Shown: positions 22,520 to 33,167 of the stretch, in pieces
Position numbering within the stretch: position 1 is the stretch's first letter
Layout of the letters: each line of letters opens with the position of its first letter
Translations under genes and position numbers: made by a program
Assembly: GCA_021904315.1 (NCBI GenBank)
Contig: CM038921.1
Location: forward strand, 11,686,146-11,750,145
Reading direction: 5' to 3'
Source of the DNA: Sphagnum magellanicum
Taxonomy: Eukaryota; Streptophyta; Sphagnopsida; Sphagnales; Sphagnaceae
Length of the DNA stretch: 64,000 nucleotides
Notes under the pieces: model-generated
Told to the model about the DNA's origin: nothing
What the model saw: only the letters and a program-made list of their open reading frames with translations
Database searches by the model: none

Positions 22520-24130
22520 ATTGTAAGCCCCAACATCAGGGGTTTCCTCATACGAAATCCATTGGCAAAGCTCTACTATCCGTAATGCCCATGACCCAGA
22601 ATTTGTTCAGTAACGGTAACTGTTTAGATCCAAGAATCTGCAGTACACTCAAAACCTGAAACCCACTCACTTTTGTGAAAAAGAAACCTTTGCATATTAA
22701 ACTACAAGTGAGGCTGAGAGAAAGAGCAAATTGCATAGCATGCTGCCTGTGTACGAGTTTTGAAGGATGGAAAAAATGGGGACCCACTTTTGTGCCTTCC
22801 ATTGGTGCGTGAAACCTTGGTTGAAAAACCACAAGGTAAATTGGGGGACTTTCCCAACCATAACAATCTCAGCTGAAAATCATAGTGTAGTTTTGGGGAC
22901 CTTCACAACCACAATTTCTTGCTTTTTATTATTTTTCCACCACTACCACCTCCGCACATGCCCACATAGTACATACCAGATAAGAATTTTATTACATGGT
23001 ATAGAATTGTGATTATATATACAATTGTGTGGAAATGTTAGAGACAGATGGTTGGAACTTGGGAACTTTGGCAATGGATGGAATTACATATCGCCACGTC
23101 TTGTGTGGAGCATGGTAGAAAAGATGATACTATTGATATATGTCGTTGCAAAATAGATTTGCACATGGATTCTGTCTTTTAGACTAGTGAAAAATCTTTG
23201 GCAGCTGCTGCCACATGTTGAGTGGAATTGAATGGAAGTAGATTTTATTGATATCCAATAAGCTGGGTGACAGATTTGCGAGCTGGATGTTGAAAGTGTA
23301 CTAGAGTGTGGGCAGGGTTTGGTTGATTCCAGCTCCTTGGCCATGGATGAGCTAGGAGCCAGAATGGGCAAACCTACCCACTCCCTGGCATTAACATATG
23401 GTATAGCTCTGCAAGAATCTGCAAGGTTTGCTGATTAGGTCTACAGAATCATAGCCAATTCTGAATGCGAATTAGTTAATTAGAAGAGAATAAGACCTTG
23501 CAGCTGTCACCAAAAAATGTGTCATATTTAGATGAATAGGGCATCATTATGCTAAAAAGCTGCAAACCAGAGCTTTCCAATGCCATATATCAACCTTGAG
23601 TATGCAAATTGCTTTCTACATACATTTAATTTTACAGGTATTTTGTGTGTCAAATTTTCATATCATGCCAACAAACATGTCACAGTTATTTCAAATATTT
23701 CTTCAATGACATCCAAAATAATTCAAGTTGAAAGAAGATTTGTCCTTTGGAATTCTGAAATTTTAATATTGTAAGTTGATTTCAGGCTATTTTGAGTGAG
23801 TTTGTCATAAAACACCTACAGCAACCTCCATAATTATAATCTTTGAAATTAAAATCAAACCAGATAGTTAAGTTGACCACAAGAACCACAATGGAGGTGT
23901 AGATGAAAATGGATTATGTGACCCAGCACCCACTAGAGCACCATACATCTTTGGTGCTACAAGTGGGATAGGCATGAAACCCATACACCAGGGACGTTCC
24001 ATGGCCATCTTTTAAGTGGGACCACATCTGATACCAGTGTTGAACTTCAACCATGTTACAATACCACCAGACATGCTACTGTAAACAAAAAGAACTTGAT
24101 ACAGTGATTGACAAGACCGACTACTGTGCA
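22520..24130. other. Intergenic DNA downstream of the PPR pseudogene
   Basis: No recognised gene. 24031-24042 reads close to the reverse complement of a copia primer-binding sequence, but no LTR could be matched. Confidence 0.4.
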
Positions 24131-25173
24131 TCACCAATAGTCCATGCAAGAACAAACATCATCTTCAAAGTGATGAAAGTGATTGGCATCCCTTACCATG
24201 ATTGCTCTCTCAACTATTCTTGAAATGAACTTTTTGTGGAAATGTGGCAATCTTCAGAGACCCGGAGACTATTTCTTATTCAGAGAGGAGTACCAGGAGC
24301 TGTGTTGATGAGCCCCAATGCAATAGCCAGCTTCTCACTATGGTGACACAAATGCAACACCTTTTCTTCTTCTTCTTCTTCCACATCATGCAGAACAAAT
24401 TTAGTGTCAGGCCCTGGAAATCTCTGCGGTTCTGCACAGATTTCAATCATCGGAGGGTGGTCTTCACTGCCTACTACAAACATATGCACCTCATTATTCA
24501 CTTTAATCCAGGTGTGACCTGGCTGTTTCTTCACACCTTTTTCCTTTCACTGCCATTGAACATTCTCATAGAGATGCCTGTCGCCAGCAGCAGGATTTGA
24601 CAGCAGCATTTTCAGGCTCCAATTTAAGAATACATTTGGCAATGCATTTTTCCATCTCCACAGTACCATGAATTCTGTAAGCACTGAGCAAAGCCCTTCA
24701 TGCACTCACATGTGGTTTACAGGGTATTGCCTTGATCATATTCTCTGCCTCCTGTAGATGGCCAGAATGACCAAGAAGGTCTACCATGCAGGTGTAATGT
24801 TCCAATTTTGCAGAAATCCTATAGTCTGTGATCATTGAAGCATAACATCAAACACCTTCATCCACCAAACCTGCATGGCTGCATGCGGACAGATGACGAA
24901 CAAAAGTGGTATCATCCGGCTGGTACACGTTCACACATCTGTTGAAAATGTATAAGAACATGCCCATATATGGCACATCCTCCAAGTATTGCATTCCAAG
25001 TGACCAAATCTCAAGATGGAACACTCTCCAAGAATCCTCAGGGCTCCCACATTGGGCGCATGTCCACCCAGCTACTCCTCACAAAGACATCAGACTAACA
25101 ACCACTTTGAATGATCTGCTCACGAACTGTCCTACTCTCTTCAAAGAGCAACCACACTGGCACATGCATTCAG
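24131..25173 (-). pseudogene. PPR-DYW protein pseudogene, 3' part (last PPR units, E, E+ and DYW domains)
   Basis: On the minus strand translated pieces give, in the family's order, a PPR unit, 'PDDTTFVRHLSACSHAGLVD', 'LEHYTCMVDLLGHSGHLQEA', the E-domain start 'CKPHVSA' and 'YRIHGTVEMEKCIAK', the PG box 'KKQPGHTWI', the DYW hallmark '[20 protein letters not shown]' and the C-terminal '[20 protein letters not shown]' with a TGA at 24131. Live members are organellar C-to-U RNA-editing factors with a cytidine-deaminase-like DYW domain. Here the frame is broken repeatedly: for example, after APGTPL a stop follows, and the downstream DYW end is in another frame, with an in-frame stop after the LVDEGV segment. 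It is clearly dead. The 5' part continues beyond the LINE at 33168. Confidence 0.92.
25157..25173. repeat. Target-site duplication of the LINE, 3' side
   Basis: ctggcacatgcattcag is repeated exactly at 33168-33184 on the far side of the LINE. The 17-bp length is usual for target-primed reverse transcription. Confidence 0.95.
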
Positions 25174-25209
25174 GGTGAACCCCTTGCGGGGAGGGAGGCA
25201 ACAGCCCCA
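25174..25209 (-). promoter_or_regulatory. LINE 3' UTR ending in a GNRA-loop hairpin
   Basis: The sense sequence after the ORF2 stop runs 36 bases and ends CCCCGCAAGGGG-TTCACC directly at the target duplication. CCCC/GGGG can pair around a GCAA tetraloop. There is no poly(A) or simple repeat. In stringent LINEs such as eel UnaL2 or silkworm SART1 a 3' stem-loop is recognised by the element's own reverse transcriptase; a similar role here is inference. A four-pair stem could arise by chance. Confidence 0.6.
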
Positions 25210-28200
25210 TCAATCATTATCGAAATTCGAGAAGTACAATGGCGGGAGGAAACGCCACCTGATGGTGGTGTTATCACTCCCAAAGATATTCAAATGCAAC
25301 CATTCAGATTTAAAAGCTAACTCAATCCTATCTTGGATGTCTAGGTCTTTGTCGGGCCTAGGGGCTCTGATGGCCTTCCAGGTGGCCATGCCGACTTCGA
25401 TAGTGGCCACCCAGGCTTGCTGGAGCACTTTGTTGAGGGAGTAGCTGTCGTCGAAGTGCTTACAACACCTCTTGGACCAAAGGTAGTATAGAATGAAGGT
25501 TCGGAGGATGTCGAGAGGCTGCCTAAGGTAGGTGAAGCCGCCAATGTGGTAGGCGTGGAGTCCAGGAGGGTCGTCTTCACGTTCGATGGAGGCCTCGCCA
25601 AGCAAAGCGAAGGGCTAGTTGATGGTGATGCCCTCGGGAGCTTTCCATTCCTCCCAAACTCTTCTGAACGCACCCCAGGCGCGTTGCGCGAAAGGGCAGT
25701 CCAGGAGGGAGTGCTGAGGGGACTCAGGAGTCCCAGCATTGCAGGTGTTACAAGTGGGAGAGATCCCCATCACTTGCAGCCAGGTTCCAATCGGAAGACC
25801 CTGGTTGAGAGTTAACCAAATTAGGGTGCCCACCTTCCTTGGGCGGGCGTTGTGCCAGATCCTGGCAACCACCTGAGGAGTAGTGGAGTTCCTAAAATTG
25901 AGATTGTTGATGAACGTGATGATTCTAGGGGAATGTGATGGCCCCTTTGCATTCTTGTACCCTCTTTTAGCGGTGTACCCAAAGAAAGGCGCGTCACCTA
26001 GGGGGTGCGTTTCTCTCCAGTGCCACTCCCTTGGATCCCAAGGGAGATTTTCGATGAAGCCGGATTTAAAAATCCAGTAGGTTGTGTTTCTCTGGCTGGC
26101 AGAGGGAGGATCTCTGTCGATTTTGAGGGTAGTTCCGTGTCTTTCTTGAAAAAGAACTCTGACTGAGGTGTGGTTGTCGAGGAGGAGGGAGTGTTTCTAG
26201 TGGCTCGTGGCCCGGAGCTGTCCGCTAGTAGAAACTCTTCTGAATTCTAGTACCAAGACTTTGTCGGGGAGGGATTCCAACACGTAATAGACCCATTCCA
26301 GCAGGGCACCCGAGCGAGGGGCAATGCTGCTGATCCAGTCACCTAGTTGAGCACGGGAGCTAAAGGAGTCGGGCCGCCTGGGGATGCTCTCAAGGATGAT
26401 GTCTTTGGAGGCTCTGTTAGAGGCATGGAAATGCATTCTCACGTCGGAGAGGTTCTTCCGGTCTTGAGCCTCTTGGTTCCAGAGGTCTCTGACTCTGGTG
26501 TGTCCAAAACGCGCGAAGGCACATCTTTCATTTTGGCTGCTCACTCCAAGCGGCAGCCCTCTTGTGTTGGTGAAGGATGGATTTCCAAAGAGAGGTTGTC
26601 TAAGCATTTCCACCCTGCTTGTTGGATCTTCCTTGGTCAGGCCTAGTCGTACATTGATCCATGCCCCCAGGATGCTCTTCCACATGGAGCAGGGTGTCCT
26701 TTTTAGCTTGGGCGCGGCAAAAATCCAATTGATGTCTAGTGTGTCGGGTCCTTTTCCATGGACTGGGAGCTTGGTCTAATTAGCATGATGTCTGATCAGT
26801 TCCTTCCAAGGTTCCCCGTCGGGCGCCAGGCCCCTGACCAGCAGCTTTGTGAGGAGTGCCTCCGATTGAATTTTGGGGTTGATTATGCCCAGTCCGCCTT
26901 TGGCAATGAGCAAGGTGAGGGTGTCCCATTTCACCTTAGCCCGAGCGGGCGTGGCTTTACTACCCCATATAAAATTTCTGACCACCCCACATACCTGGCT
27001 GCACATTCTAGGACTGTTAGGAATAAATCCAGCTTAGGGGATATGCACACAAGCAAAAGAAAAATAAAGGACACGAGATTTTACATGGTTGAGCAAAAGC
27101 CTACATCCACGGAACGCACCCGCACTCAACTCACACTATGAAATCGATAATTACAATAGTGAAAAACTATCTCTCTCAACTCTCACAATTTTATCACTTC
27201 TCTACTTGGCACTCCACACCACTTGTAGAGATATTACAATGAAAACTATAAGAGTATTTATAGTTTCAAGTTCACCAACCAATTGCCACCAACTCCCACC
27301 TACCAAGTTCACCAACCAAGTTCACCAACTACCATTAAACTTAGACAATGGTGGTTGGTTGTTAATTTGGTAGGGACGGTGCAATTAATTTGATAGGCTT
27401 GGGTGGTGCAATTAATTGATCAGGCTTCACACACAACAAGGATTTGGGTTCCAGCATGCAGCCAGGTACCACATTGAAGTTAGAAGTACCTGGTTGGCCA
27501 CTAAAATCCTCCCCGCGAACGAGAGATTGTTGTGGCTCCAGCTGATCAATTTTCCTTTCAGTGAAGCCATCATTTTATCGAAATTGGCCTCTATTGGGAG
27601 GCGGAAGCCTACTTGAACCCCTAGATATCTGACACCCTCGCCTTCGGGGATCCATTTGAGTCCGACTTCCTGTCCCCAACTCCATGCTCTCTTTTTCTCC
27701 TGCTCGCCCAGATGGCGACAGATTTATTCCAATTGATCTTGGCGCCCGATGCCTTGCAAAAGGTTTCCAACACTCCATGGGTCTTGTCCAAGTTTGTTTG
27801 TTCACCTTTGAGATTCAGAGTTGTATCATCGGCAAACGTTTGGTCCCTGATTCTACCCCCTCTTGGCAGAGTTAGACCTTTGATGGCATACCTGGGGTCT
27901 TCCAACATGTGCCCCAAAACGTCGGTAGCTATGATGAAGAGGTAAGGCACTAGGGGGCACCCCTGGCGGACTGATCGGGCAAGCTGAAAGACTGGCCCCG
28001 CCTCTCCATTAATTTTGATTACTGAGGAGGCTTCGTGGTGTAGGGTGTGGACCCATTGCACCCAGGTGCTACTAAAACCGAGTTTGGTCAGGGCGGTGAA
28101 TAGAAAATCCCATTCTATTCTGTTGAAAGCCTTTTCAAAGTCCAACAGGAGGAGTACTAGATCCTAGTCACTCTCCACAGCCCAGTCCAGGGAGTCCTGA

Positions 28201-30141
28201 ACGATAAAGGCATTGTCGAATATGCTCCTGCCTTCTACAAATCCAATTTGATTCGATCTAATAATGCCTAGGAGGAAGGCTTGCAGCCTCCCAGCGAGGG
28301 CTTTAGCTAAGATTTTGTAAACACTCCCCAAAAGAGTAATCGGTCTTTAGTTCCTAAGCTTGGAGCGATCCCTAGTTTTGGGAATTAGGGTGATGAGCCC
28401 CCTATTGATGAAAGTCGAGGCCTCTCCTAAGGCCAGCATGGCTGTGTAAGCCTTGAGTAGCGTGGGCGCTACTTCGTTAGCGCAAGCCTGGAAGAATTCG
28501 ATTAGGATTTCATTGTGGCTAGGAGTTTTGCTTTTGGGCAACGCCTGAATCGCTTTGAGGACCTCATCCAGAGTGAGTTTCTGGATGAGGGAGGCATTCG
28601 TTTCGGCTGTGACTTTCGCCGGAACGCTGTCCCAACAGCGGGCTTGCACTTCCTGGGTGCCCGGGAGATGCGCTTCCGAGGAGTAGAGTTTTGTGCAGAA
28701 TTCGGTGACGTATTGGGTGAAGTCGGGTTAACCCCTGATCGCGCCACTCTCTGTCTCCAATTCTCTCAACAGGGTTTTTTTTTGGCCTAACTTGTGAAAA
28801 TCAAAGAAGTTCTTTGAACAAGTGTCGCCGTACTTGAACTAATTCGCTGAGGATAAATGTTGGTTACGCGACACTTGGTTCTGATAAATTTCTGCCAGCT
28901 TTGCCTGTGAGTCAGACAGGATGTCCCTCACCCTTTCGTTGGTCGGGTCGCCTTGCAGTTGGGCCTCTGCCAGTTGAATTTTTTTTTTGTGTGTTCTGAT
29001 CGTGGCTCCTCTGAGTCGTTTCTTTGCTTTTGTTAGGCAATTGTTGCAGCTCATAACCTTGCCTATGGCCGCTTCCAGCCAGGGTGCCCAGCCTTGGTCA
29101 CTGGATGGGGTCGGGTATCTCTAGCCCAGGCTTGGAGCAGTGCTGTTTTACCCTCCGCTTCCTCCAACATGGAGGTGTCAAAGTAGCGTGCTGGGTTGCC
29201 TGTGTCAGTTGCCTACCCCCAAATTGAGATGAGAAGGGGGGAGTGGTCCGAGAATTTCTTGATGGAAATTGTTGATTCAATCCTCCCCCCTCTAGAATCC
29301 AGATCTTGGGAGACCATAAATTTGTCGATTCCGGATACCGCGGAGCTGGCTCCAAATCTTCCATTGTCAAAGGTGTAGGCCTTCTTTGACATTTTCCGGA
29401 AGTTGTCTAAGCACCAGGCATCGGATAGTCCATACTGCAGAGTCATGTGGTGCCAGGAGGCTGCCTCCCTCCCGTGCATCTGTCTTCCACTGGCGATGCC
29501 CCTACAAGAGGTTTCCTCCTGGTGATTGAAGTCTCCTATTATGGTGTTGTCTGAATCGAATTCGGCTCTGCTTATGGCTTTCCATAAGAAAGCTCTGTTT
29601 CTAGAAGTTTGGGCTACATATACATTAACAATAGTAAGTGTGCCGTTGCCGGCAGCTTGCAACTTGATAAATTGTGCCCGTCCCTCCATCAAAATTCAAC
29701 CAAAAGGGCTGTCATTCTGTCTACAAGGATGGCGATGCTTGCACTCATTCTTTGAGAGGGGCCCATGGGTATTCCAGGGTTCCAGAAGGAACCCCCTTCC
29801 AATACTCTATTCTTTTCCCAGCACTCCTCATGCCTTCTTGACCCAGGTGATATTCCTGGATGAGAAGGATTTGGGGGGGGGGAGGGAAGAGAGGCTAACC
29901 AGAGTTTGATCGCCTTCTGCTTTGGCGAATTGATCCCCAATCCTCTAACATTAAGGGACGCCAGGGTGAGGGTTTTTCCAAACATGTGTGTGTGGGTTCT
30001 GGGCGGCTGGTGAGCTGATCGATCCCATATTTGTGCACGCAGTTTGACCTGCTTCCTCCTGGCCTGCTCCTTGGGCTTCTTGGTCATCCACGGAGCTGAA
30101 AGGAGTAACCGTGCACAGGGGCTCCAGTTTGGAGAGGTCAA
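25210..30141 (-). CDS. LINE ORF2: APE endonuclease, reverse transcriptase, zf-RVT (interrupted)
   Basis: On the minus strand the first ATG of this frame is at 30141; a second, at about 30024 ('MFGKTLTLASLNVRGLG'), is where L1-type endonucleases usually begin. Endonuclease motifs 'IIGDFNHQ' and 'SDHSPLLIS' lie at about 29580-29215. Reverse-transcriptase motifs are 'FEKAFNRIEWDFLF', 'RSVRQGCPLVPYLF' and 'FADDTTLNLKG' (about 28145-27800). The connection region has 'VVRNFIWGSK' (about 26990). The zf-RVT knuckle, with 'CNTCNAGTPESPQHSLLDC', is at about 25740, and the frame ends at 25210. The frame is broken by several stops or shifts (for example between 28347 and 28145) and by the LTR-like insertion at 27015-27438. 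It is dead as it stands. Confidence 0.88.
27010..27443. mobile_element. Solo-LTR-like insertion inside the LINE
   Basis: 27015-27438 (424 bp) starts TGTTAGG and ends ACAACA, and is bracketed by 5-bp direct repeats (aggac at 27010-27014, aggat at 27439-27443) that differ by one base. On both sides the LINE reading resumes around 'CWNPNP' and 'RMCSQV'. It contains wording common in plant LTRs ('gagattttacatggtt'). It is best read as a solo LTR of an LTR retrotransposon, family unassigned, younger than the LINE. Confidence 0.8.
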
Positions 30142-31087
30142 GCTTGATGAATCTTTTCTTCCTAATTGCTTGAGGGGACGCCAGCAGGCTGGCTGATGCG
30201 CTTTTGCATACTTGGCGATCTGTGCTTACGGGGCCGGATTTCAACAAAAGACTGTGTGCCGGGCCCGAGAACTCAATGTCATTGTTCATGCTTGTCAAGG
30301 AGTCACACATCCTCCAATGGAGGTGTCTCTTATTATTCACACTAATGGCGCTGGTGCTTGTGCTGATGTGTGTGAGTATGGTGCATTCCCATCCTCCTTT
30401 GGTCTGTTCTTCTTGCCAGCTCCATTCCAAGGAGACGCGATCCTTGAGGTTTAGACTGTATCTGAGGACCTTGTCCTCGAGCTCTGATTCGGTGCTCTGG
30501 GTGATATCTACAAGGGCAGACGCATGGGTCCATTCTTCCTCTGATGAGCCCGTGATCTTGATTTTAAGTGGGAGGCTCGGCAGGGAATTGTTCCTGGCGT
30601 ATACTAGAATCTCTTTCTGGTCGTTTTTTTCTCTGGACAAAACCAGCCAGATCCTTGTTCTGGCGTGCTTTTGGCCTGGTGGTACAGAGATGCTTAAGGA
30701 GGTGAAATAGGAGCGATGTACTTCTGAGTGCATTCGTTTCCTTCTTCCCCTTGGTGTGACTTCATGGTTTGGGGTGGGAGTTGGGGACTGAGGCAAGGCC
30801 GGCCTTGGCGAGGCGATCCTAGGAGTGTGTTTCTTTCTTCCCTGGATGGTCCAACTCTCCCTCAAATCCTCTTGATTATCCTTTGCGTCCTCAGCTTCTG
30901 GGTTGACAGCCTCCAGAGCCACGAACGGGTTTGTGTTTGCAACTGAGTAAAGAGCCTGGTGGCTGTTTGCCTCCCGGAAACCAAAATTGAGCTTTGCTTT
31001 GGATGTGTAGGCGCTTTCTAAATGCCTTCTGGTCACTAGGTTGGGCCTGTCGTGATTGAGACCTGGGGAGCTTGCAAATTCTGTCAT
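29951..31087 (-). CDS. LINE middle frame, 378 codons, function unknown
   Basis: This is the longest uninterrupted minus-strand frame in the LINE. Its ATG (31087-31085) overlaps the ORF1 stop TGA (31086-31084) as ATGA, and its 3' end overlaps ORF2 in another frame from 30141 to 29951. The protein has a Ser/Pro-rich first third ('SPRPALPQSPTPTPNHEV'), then a central globular-looking part with 'ARTRIWLVLSREKNDQKEIL' and 'LPLKIKITGSSEEEWTHASA'. I recognise no domain. It could be the C-terminal part of ORF1 fused through a lost frame, a linker before the endonuclease, or a true third ORF. That it stays open while its neighbours are broken is suggestive only. Confidence 0.6.
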   Translation of the reverse strand: MTEFASSPGLNHDRPNLVTRRHLESAYTSKAKLNFGFREANSHQALYSVANTNPFVALEAVNPEAEDAKDNQEDLRESWTIQGRKKHTPRIASPRPALPQSPTPTPNHEVTPRGRRKRMHSEVHRSYFTSLSISVPPGQKHARTRIWLVLSREKNDQKEILVYARNNSLPSLPLKIKITGSSEEEWTHASALVDITQSTESELEDKVLRYSLNLKDRVSLEWSWQEEQTKGGWECTILTHISTSTSAISVNNKRHLHWRMCDSLTSMNNDIEFSGPAHSLLLKSGPVSTDRQVCKSASASLLASPQAIRKKRFIKLDLSKLEPLCTVTPFSSVDDQEAQGAGQEEAGQTACTNMGSISSPAAQNPHTHVWKNPHPGVP

Positions 31088-33059
31088 GATGTGATCAACT
31101 TTCGAGCTCCCTGGTACTTTGATCTGGCTTGAACCCCCGGTTGTATTTCTGCTCTATGGAGCTTATCGAAGCAATTGGCGATGGCTGAGTCAATGGGGTG
31201 CTCTAATTGGCTGCGAGCTTCTGAGTGCAACGGGTTCTTTCGAGTGCGCGTTTGGTTGCTCCTGACATTTTGAAGTCGAGGTTGTCTGCCAACCTGATCC
31301 TGCTTTGGCTGAGAAGCTCCTTCTCCTGACTTCTTTCCATCTGTTCCGCTTGTGGAGAGGGGGCCGTTGGATGGTGGCACCCCTTCCCAGGGTATACTTC
31401 TGTTAATGGTGCAGATCCGGGCGTGATGGCCGAATCGCCTACATTTTCTACACTGATTCGGTAGTCCAGAGTATAGAATTCTCTGTGCTACCATGTCGTT
31501 GGTCTGAGCTCCTTCCGCCATTGACGAAATTCTAATGTAGCCAGGAAGCTTGGAGATATCTCTCAGCTCAATTGTTATCATGGGCCCGGCTAACCTTTTG
31601 ATATAAGAATCGGTTGCTTCAATTTCCAGGACCTCCCCGAGCTTGCTGGCCATGATGGTCAGGGCTCTTGTGTTCTGAAATTGTTCGTGCAGGTCGGGGA
31701 ACTACACCTTGATAGCGTGAGTAAGCTGAGTTTCTGCTCCTTGCGAGCTTGCGTCGAAGTTCGGGATGTATCATGAGAAGGAATGACCCAAGCCACTCCA
31801 TTCGACTGCCGTCAGTCATCTGGTGGCCTTCGCGCCCTCCTCATCTTCAAGCAGAATCTCAAAGTATCACCTTGTGAGGAGAATAACCGAGACGAGAGGG
31901 GCCGGGAGGTGAAGTTTGAGACAATCGAACAACGTCTTAAAGGTTACTCTGCCCCCTAAAGTTCTACCGATTACGGTTCGCCTTGCTTTCTTAGCAACGT
32001 TTTCTTGCATTGTGAGCACCAAATCCTTTGGAAAATCCGCCTCAATTTCCAGATTATAATCGACTGGCGATGGGCCTTGGGTTGCCTCCCCCGAAGGGGA
32101 GGCAGCATCTATCCCGCTGCCTGGTTGCGCGATCAAAGGGTGGAGGGAGGGGGTCGTCACTAAGTTGATCGAGTTCTTGCGTTGGAGCTTCTCACTCTCG
32201 GTGCTTTTACTCTGGCAGCGGAGAGGTCTTCCCTCTCCGATTACCTGGCTGCAGCAGCTTCCGAGTTCTCCGAGCCCCTTCCAAGACCAGCAGATGCAGA
32301 GAAAATATCTGACTTGCAGGGATGAGGAGAGGATCCTTTCGGAGGTACCTGATGGGTGCGAGGTCCGTCAGAGCATTCGATCTTACTCTCCGGGAATTTC
32401 GTCACGACATCCAGAGAAGTGGATGTCGAAGATGACCGTTGGAGAAACTCTCCGTGTGGTCCGCCATCGCTCCTGAGCAAAAGAACTTGCGCTTCCTTAC
32501 TTGTTTGCTGGAGTTTCGTCTGATCCTGGAGAGCAATCGAATTCGCCTGAGGGGTGCGCAGTCCGTCAGAGCTTTCGATCTTGCTCTCTGGGAGTTTCGT
32601 CGCGACATCTAGAGGAGCGATTGGCGAAGATGACCGTTGGAGAAGCTCTCCTCGTGGTCCGCCATTGCTCCTGAGCAAGAAAGCTTGTGCTTCCTTGCTT
32701 GTTTGCTGGAGTCTCGACCGATCCTGGAGAGCGATCGAATTCGCCTGTTCTGAACTCGCAATCCTTCCCTCCTTGCAGATCATTTCCCTAGAATGGAGAG
32801 AGATCGGCTTGGCAGGAGCTTCGCAGAGTTCTGGCGATGCCGGATCAATAGAGCCGTTGGTTGGAAGTAAGTTCTTTTTGCCCGTTGGAGAGGAGGCTCG
32901 GGCGCCGCCGACGTTCTTTGGTCTCAGTTTGAATTTGCTGAGTCCCGGCCGCGCACTACATCCAACTTTCCTAATCCTGTGAGCTACCAAAACGAACTCG
33001 TTAAGCTTGGCGGTCTGAGGATTAGCAGCTTCTGAGCAAATTTCCATCATTGTTGACAA
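31084..33059 (-). CDS. LINE ORF1: gag-like RNA-binding protein (DUF4283 plus CCHC), interrupted
   Basis: The frame opens at 33059 with a low-complexity N-terminal part containing two 66-residue repeats. The DUF4283-like region follows ('RRTVIGRTLGGRVTFKTL', about 32060, to 'GPMITIELRDISKLPGYIRI', about 31550). Then comes the knuckle 'CRKCRRFGHHARIC' (about 31460-31420), a plant zf-CCHC_4. It ends TGA at 31084-31086, overlapping the next ATG. One frame change lies between 32241 and 32160 and at least one stop between 31867 and 31653. Plant L1 ORF1 proteins bind the element RNA; the domain order is standard. Confidence 0.85.
32350..32750 (-). repeat. 198-bp tandem duplication inside LINE ORF1
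   Basis: Two adjacent copies, exactly 198 bp apart (for example ccgccat at 32461 and 32659), encode two 66-residue repeats beginning 'QANSIALQD'. The period is a multiple of three, so the frame is kept. The copies have diverged at roughly one residue in five. Confidence 0.85.
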
Positions 33060-33167
33060 GAAGCGCTTAAGAATCAGCTAAAAAAAGGTGCATTCGGACA
33101 AGAGAATCATGAGCCTCTCTGATACACGTCCAGACAGCAGAGAGCTCCCATCGCCCTAAGTTATCCC

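Larger units (their letters stand above)
25174..33167 (-). mobile_element. L1-clade LINE retrotransposon, full length, with 3' hairpin instead of poly(A)
   Basis: An exact 17-bp target duplication fixes both ends. The span is 7,994 bp including a 424-bp LTR-like insertion (27015-27438), so the LINE itself is about 7.56 kb. Sense is the minus strand. The 5' end begins GGGATAACTTAGGG. In order it has a gag-like ORF1 with DUF4283 and a CCHC knuckle, a 378-codon unknown frame, and ORF2 with an APE endonuclease, a reverse transcriptase with 'FADDT' and a zf-RVT knuckle; no RNase H was seen. The 3' UTR is only 36 bases after the ORF2 stop and has no A-tail. Several stops and frame changes in ORF1 and ORF2 make it non-autonomous today. 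It inserted into an already PPR-derived sequence. Confidence 0.93.

Noticed and set aside
24031-24042. Copia primer-binding sequence
   Set aside because: Only an approximate match and no LTR could be recognised beside it.
29951-30710. 168-codon plus-strand frame at 30204-30710 and similar frames within 25-33 kb
   Set aside because: They are antisense shadows of the LINE ORFs and carry no motif of their own.
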